The notes under the pieces: model-generated
Told to the model about the DNA's origin: nothing
Database searches by the model: none
The model's input: only the letters and a program-made list of their open reading frames with translations
Shown: positions 7,599 through 9,019 of the stretch, in pieces
Position numbering within the stretch: position 1 is the first letter of the stretch
Layout of the letters: each line of letters starts with the position of its first letter
Translations under genes and position numbers: made by a program
Source: Pseudomonadota bacterium
GTDB taxonomy: Bacteria; Pseudomonadota; Gammaproteobacteria; Xanthomonadales; Rhodanobacteraceae
Assembly (NCBI GenBank): GCA_021798675.1
Contig: JAJZGE010000041.1
Span: 1 to 9,019 of the forward strand
Reading direction: 5' to 3'
DNA: 9,019 bases

Positions 7599-7754
7599 CG
7601 AGGAGCAACCGGGTTCTTTCGATCGTGTATCCGTCGTGCTGGCCCAGCACGACCGGCGAGGCTTCAAACCGCGACTACGAACACTTCGTGCGTTTACAGC
7701 ACGGCGGCTGAGGGGATCACGGCCGCAGCCTTGGCTTGACCCAGGCAAGCAGCC
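7599..7754. other. Convergent intergenic region after dnaE2
   Basis: These 156 bases separate the ends of two converging genes. They contain a perfect 10-base inverted repeat (7633-7653) and a weaker one with CGTGC/GCACG arms (7687-7703). A 38-codon frame overlapping the dnaE2 stop (ATGA at 7595) has no recognisable features and I do not call it a gene. Confidence 0.5.
7633..7653. terminator. Candidate transcription terminator hairpin after the imu operon
   Basis: GTCGTGCTGG and CCAGCACGAC are perfect 10-base inverted arms separated by a single C, 35 bases after the dnaE2 stop. The position between convergent genes suits a two-way terminator. No T-run follows on either strand, so if it terminates it is not a classical Rho-independent site. 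It could also act as an RNA 3'-end stabiliser. Confidence 0.4.
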
Positions 7755-8153
7755 TCACCGTGCATTGTTCTCCGACATCACGATGGTCTCGGCGATTCGG
7801 TCGTGAACGGTCTGCGAGTTCGGATGGATGAAGTACTGCAGGAAACCGGAGCCCAGTTCAAGCGCCGACACCCCGTAGCCAAGCGCCCGTTCGATGCTTT
7901 GCCAGAGAGTGATACGGTCATGCGCGAGCGACACGACACGGATTCGCAGGAGGCGCTTGACCGGGGTCTGGCCATGACCGAGGTAGGTGAGCGTGCCGAG
8001 GTACAGCACGACGATCGCCAGCGCCCACCCGGTTCCCAGGCCGACCACTTTTACGCCGACGCCTGTGGCAGCCGTCAGGTTCGAATTGGCCATGCGCCAA
8101 AGGATGGTTACCGTGATTGCGGCGAGATTGAAGATGACGAGATCGACCGCCAT
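7755..8153 (-). CDS. RDD-family small membrane protein (start uncertain)
   Basis: From ATG 8153 the protein has 132 residues. Hydrophobic segments lie at about 2-18 (AVDLVIFNLAAITVTIL) and 36-58 (VVGLGTGWALAIVVLYLGTLTYL), with a weaker one near 91-108. Two family hallmarks are clear: GQTPVKRLLRIRVV (61-74), equivalent to the usual TPGKRLLGIRVV, and VHDRIAETIVM near the C-terminus. RDD proteins are inner-membrane proteins; some are linked to transport, but no substrate can be assigned here. The frame stays open upstream of the ATG to a stop at 8244-8246. It reads LEGRRLASFPRRATA just before MAVDL, which looks like the Arg-rich start of an RDD domain. No ATG, GTG or TTG occurs there, only CTG codons, and no ribosome site precedes 8153. 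It may use a rare start or have a damaged N-terminus. It is convergent with dnaE2. Confidence 0.7.
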   Translation of the reverse strand: MAVDLVIFNLAAITVTILWRMANSNLTAATGVGVKVVGLGTGWALAIVVLYLGTLTYLGHGQTPVKRLLRIRVVSLAHDRITLWQSIERALGYGVSALELGSGFLQYFIHPNSQTVHDRIAETIVMSENNAR

Positions 8154-8327
8154 GGCGGTCGCACGACGCGGGAAGGACGCGAGACGCCGGCCTTCGAGCG
8201 ACAGCTGCCGAGGGGCGCAAACGATCAGATGCGAGCAGTTGTTTTAACGTAGGCGTGTTGAGCCACCTTGTGTGATGCGACAACGGGGTTGAGCCGTGGC
8301 CAAGCCAGTCTCTTGAGTGAGGAAACG

Positions 8328-8400
8328 CCCCGGCGCGGTCCAGCGGCACACGACAAATTACCCCGAAGGGGCGTCCGCGGTGCATGGATGCGCGCCGGGG
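8328..8400. repeat. Long-range inverted repeat CCCCGGCGCG / CGCGCCGGGG
   Basis: The left arm is 8328-8337 and the right arm 8391-8400, perfectly complementary over 10 bases and separated by 53 bases. A second small hairpin (8361-8371) lies inside. The right arm ends directly at the CHAD stop codon. The element could fold as one branched RNA at the 3' end of the CHAD transcript or in the leader of the RDD transcript. In GC-rich DNA a chance match is possible. Confidence 0.4.
8355..8372 (-). terminator. Candidate Rho-independent terminator of the CHAD gene
   Basis: On the minus strand GCCCC-TTC-GGGGT forms a compact GC stem (four G-C pairs plus a G-U), followed by AATTT. It lies about 29 bases beyond the CHAD stop codon. 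The stem is short and the T-run weak, so efficiency is uncertain and some read-through into the RDD gene is possible. Confidence 0.4.
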
Positions 8401-9019
8401 TCAGCGCGATGCGCGGTCGATCTCGGCACGCAGCTGGTCGCGCATCCGCTTCCGTACGGCTGGCGGCACGTCGATCCGCTTCAAGTGGGTCCCGAGCATG
8501 TGCAGGTCCTGGATGCGCCCGAGGCGGTCCGACTGTCTGTTCAGCGCGTGGATGGACGTGTGATGGGGATCACGGGGAGGTCCTTTCCACGAGGGCTGCC
8601 TTTTCCGCGCCGCGCGGATCACCTGGTATTGCATGCGCAGGCGTCGCAGGCGCCGACGCCAGTGGTGGCTGCTGTCGGCCCCCGGCTCCTGTCGTGCCTT
8701 GCGTTCGGCCTTCACCAGCCGGCGTGCACTGCGGGCGATACCCTCGGCAAGGTCGCTGTCGTCGAGGCGATGCCACGGCAACGCCGCAATCGCCTGGGCA
8801 AGGGTGTCGAGGCGGGCCCGCCGCGAAGCGAACTCCGGATCCGCGGCAAGGGCTTTCGCGAGAAGCTTCTCGCGTCGCGCGGCGAGCTGCACCACGGCGG
8901 CGGGCCAGGTGTCCTGCCCGCCATCCAAGGCGAGGCCGCTGCCCGTCACCACCACGACGTGCGCGTCACGCAGGTCCGACAGGTCGACGCAGAGCTGTCG
9001 CAGCCCCTTGTCGATGACA
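8401..9019 (-). CDS. CHAD-domain protein, C-terminal part (5' end beyond window)
   Basis: The minus-strand frame is open from the right edge to the TGA at 8401-8403, giving the last 205 residues. CHAD domains are helical bundles rich in conserved histidine and basic residues, and members bind polyphosphate. Here the visible pieces are KGLRQLCVDLSDLRDAH near the edge (about residues 4-20 of the fragment), which matches the 'L..LRD' end of the first CHAD half, and then the second half with SHHWRRRLRRLRMQYQVI (about 117-134) and LNRQSDRLGRIQDLHMLGTHL (159-179). Gene-prediction programs may place a start at the GTG at 8955, but the frame and the CHAD pattern continue upstream of it, so that start is likely wrong. 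Whether a CYTH domain precedes it cannot be seen. A candidate terminator lies downstream. No functional link to the imu cassette is evident. Confidence 0.8.
   Translation of the reverse strand, partial: VIDKGLRQLCVDLSDLRDAHVVVVTGSGLALDGGQDTWPAAVVQLAARREKLLAKALAADPEFASRRARLDTLAQAIAALPWHRLDDSDLAEGIARSARRLVKAERKARQEPGADSSHHWRRRLRRLRMQYQVIRAARKRQPSWKGPPRDPHHTSIHALNRQSDRLGRIQDLHMLGTHLKRIDVPPAVRKRMRDQLRAEIDRASR

Larger units (their letters stand above)
8154..8400. other. Gap between the RDD and CHAD genes
   Basis: The left third (to about 8243) is probably still coding for the RDD N-terminus. The rest (about 8247-8400) shows no convincing gene on either strand. It contains a candidate terminator for the CHAD gene and a long-range inverted repeat whose right arm touches the CHAD stop codon. 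I saw no clear promoter for the RDD gene. Confidence 0.5.

Noticed and set aside
7595..7711. 38-codon frame overlapping the dnaE2 stop as ATGA
   Set aside because: The overlap mimics operon coupling, but the product has no domain or biased codon use and its frame contains the 7633-7653 hairpin.
8268..9017. Long plus-strand frame opposite the CHAD gene
   Set aside because: Its product is low-complexity Arg/Ala/Gly sequence, whereas the minus strand shows clear CHAD motifs.
1..9019. Mobile element, CRISPR array, toxin-antitoxin or phage defence system
   Set aside because: No transposase, integrase, regularly spaced repeats or known defence domains are visible. The central genes form a recognised SOS mutagenesis cassette.

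Overview
The base composition is GC-rich, visibly higher in the central genes than in the flanking genes. The gene content fits a gammaproteobacterium, most likely of the Xanthomonadales (Rhodanobacter/Dyella/Xanthomonas-like). This placement rests on gene content and style, because no ribosomal or other marker gene is present.

The core of the window (about 1834-7598, plus strand) is a complete SOS-type mutagenesis cassette: lexA2, imuA, imuB and dnaE2 (imuC). The junctions are very tight (1 base, 3 bases, then a 4-base GTGA overlap), so the four genes almost certainly form one transcript. LexA2 is a self-cleaving repressor. A 24-bp near-perfect palindrome, CATGGAATAC-AAAT-GTACTCCATG, overlaps its start codon and a candidate promoter, and is the obvious autoregulatory operator. 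ImuA (RecA-like, P-loop lost), ImuB (Y-family polymerase fold, catalytic acids largely lost) and DnaE2 (error-prone C-family polymerase with its catalytic aspartates intact) would together form the translesion 'mutasome' after LexA2 cleavage during DNA damage.

To the left, divergently transcribed, lies a soluble methyl-accepting chemotaxis protein with two tandem near-duplicate PAS domains, cut by the left edge (1-1393, minus). The gap of about 470 bases between it and lexA2 holds two unexplained dyads and no convincing gene.

To the right, convergent with the cassette, is a small RDD-family membrane protein (7755-8153, minus) whose conserved N-terminus seems to start upstream of its first ATG. 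Next comes a gap of about 250 bases with a long-range inverted repeat and a candidate terminator. Last is the C-terminal part of a CHAD-domain protein entering from the right edge (8401-9019, minus).

I see no transposase, integrase, tRNA, rRNA or CRISPR array. The cassette is a known type of system. What merits a second look is the operator architecture, the diverged LexA2 recognition helix, the RDD start and the structured gaps. I did not find a convincing new multi-gene system.
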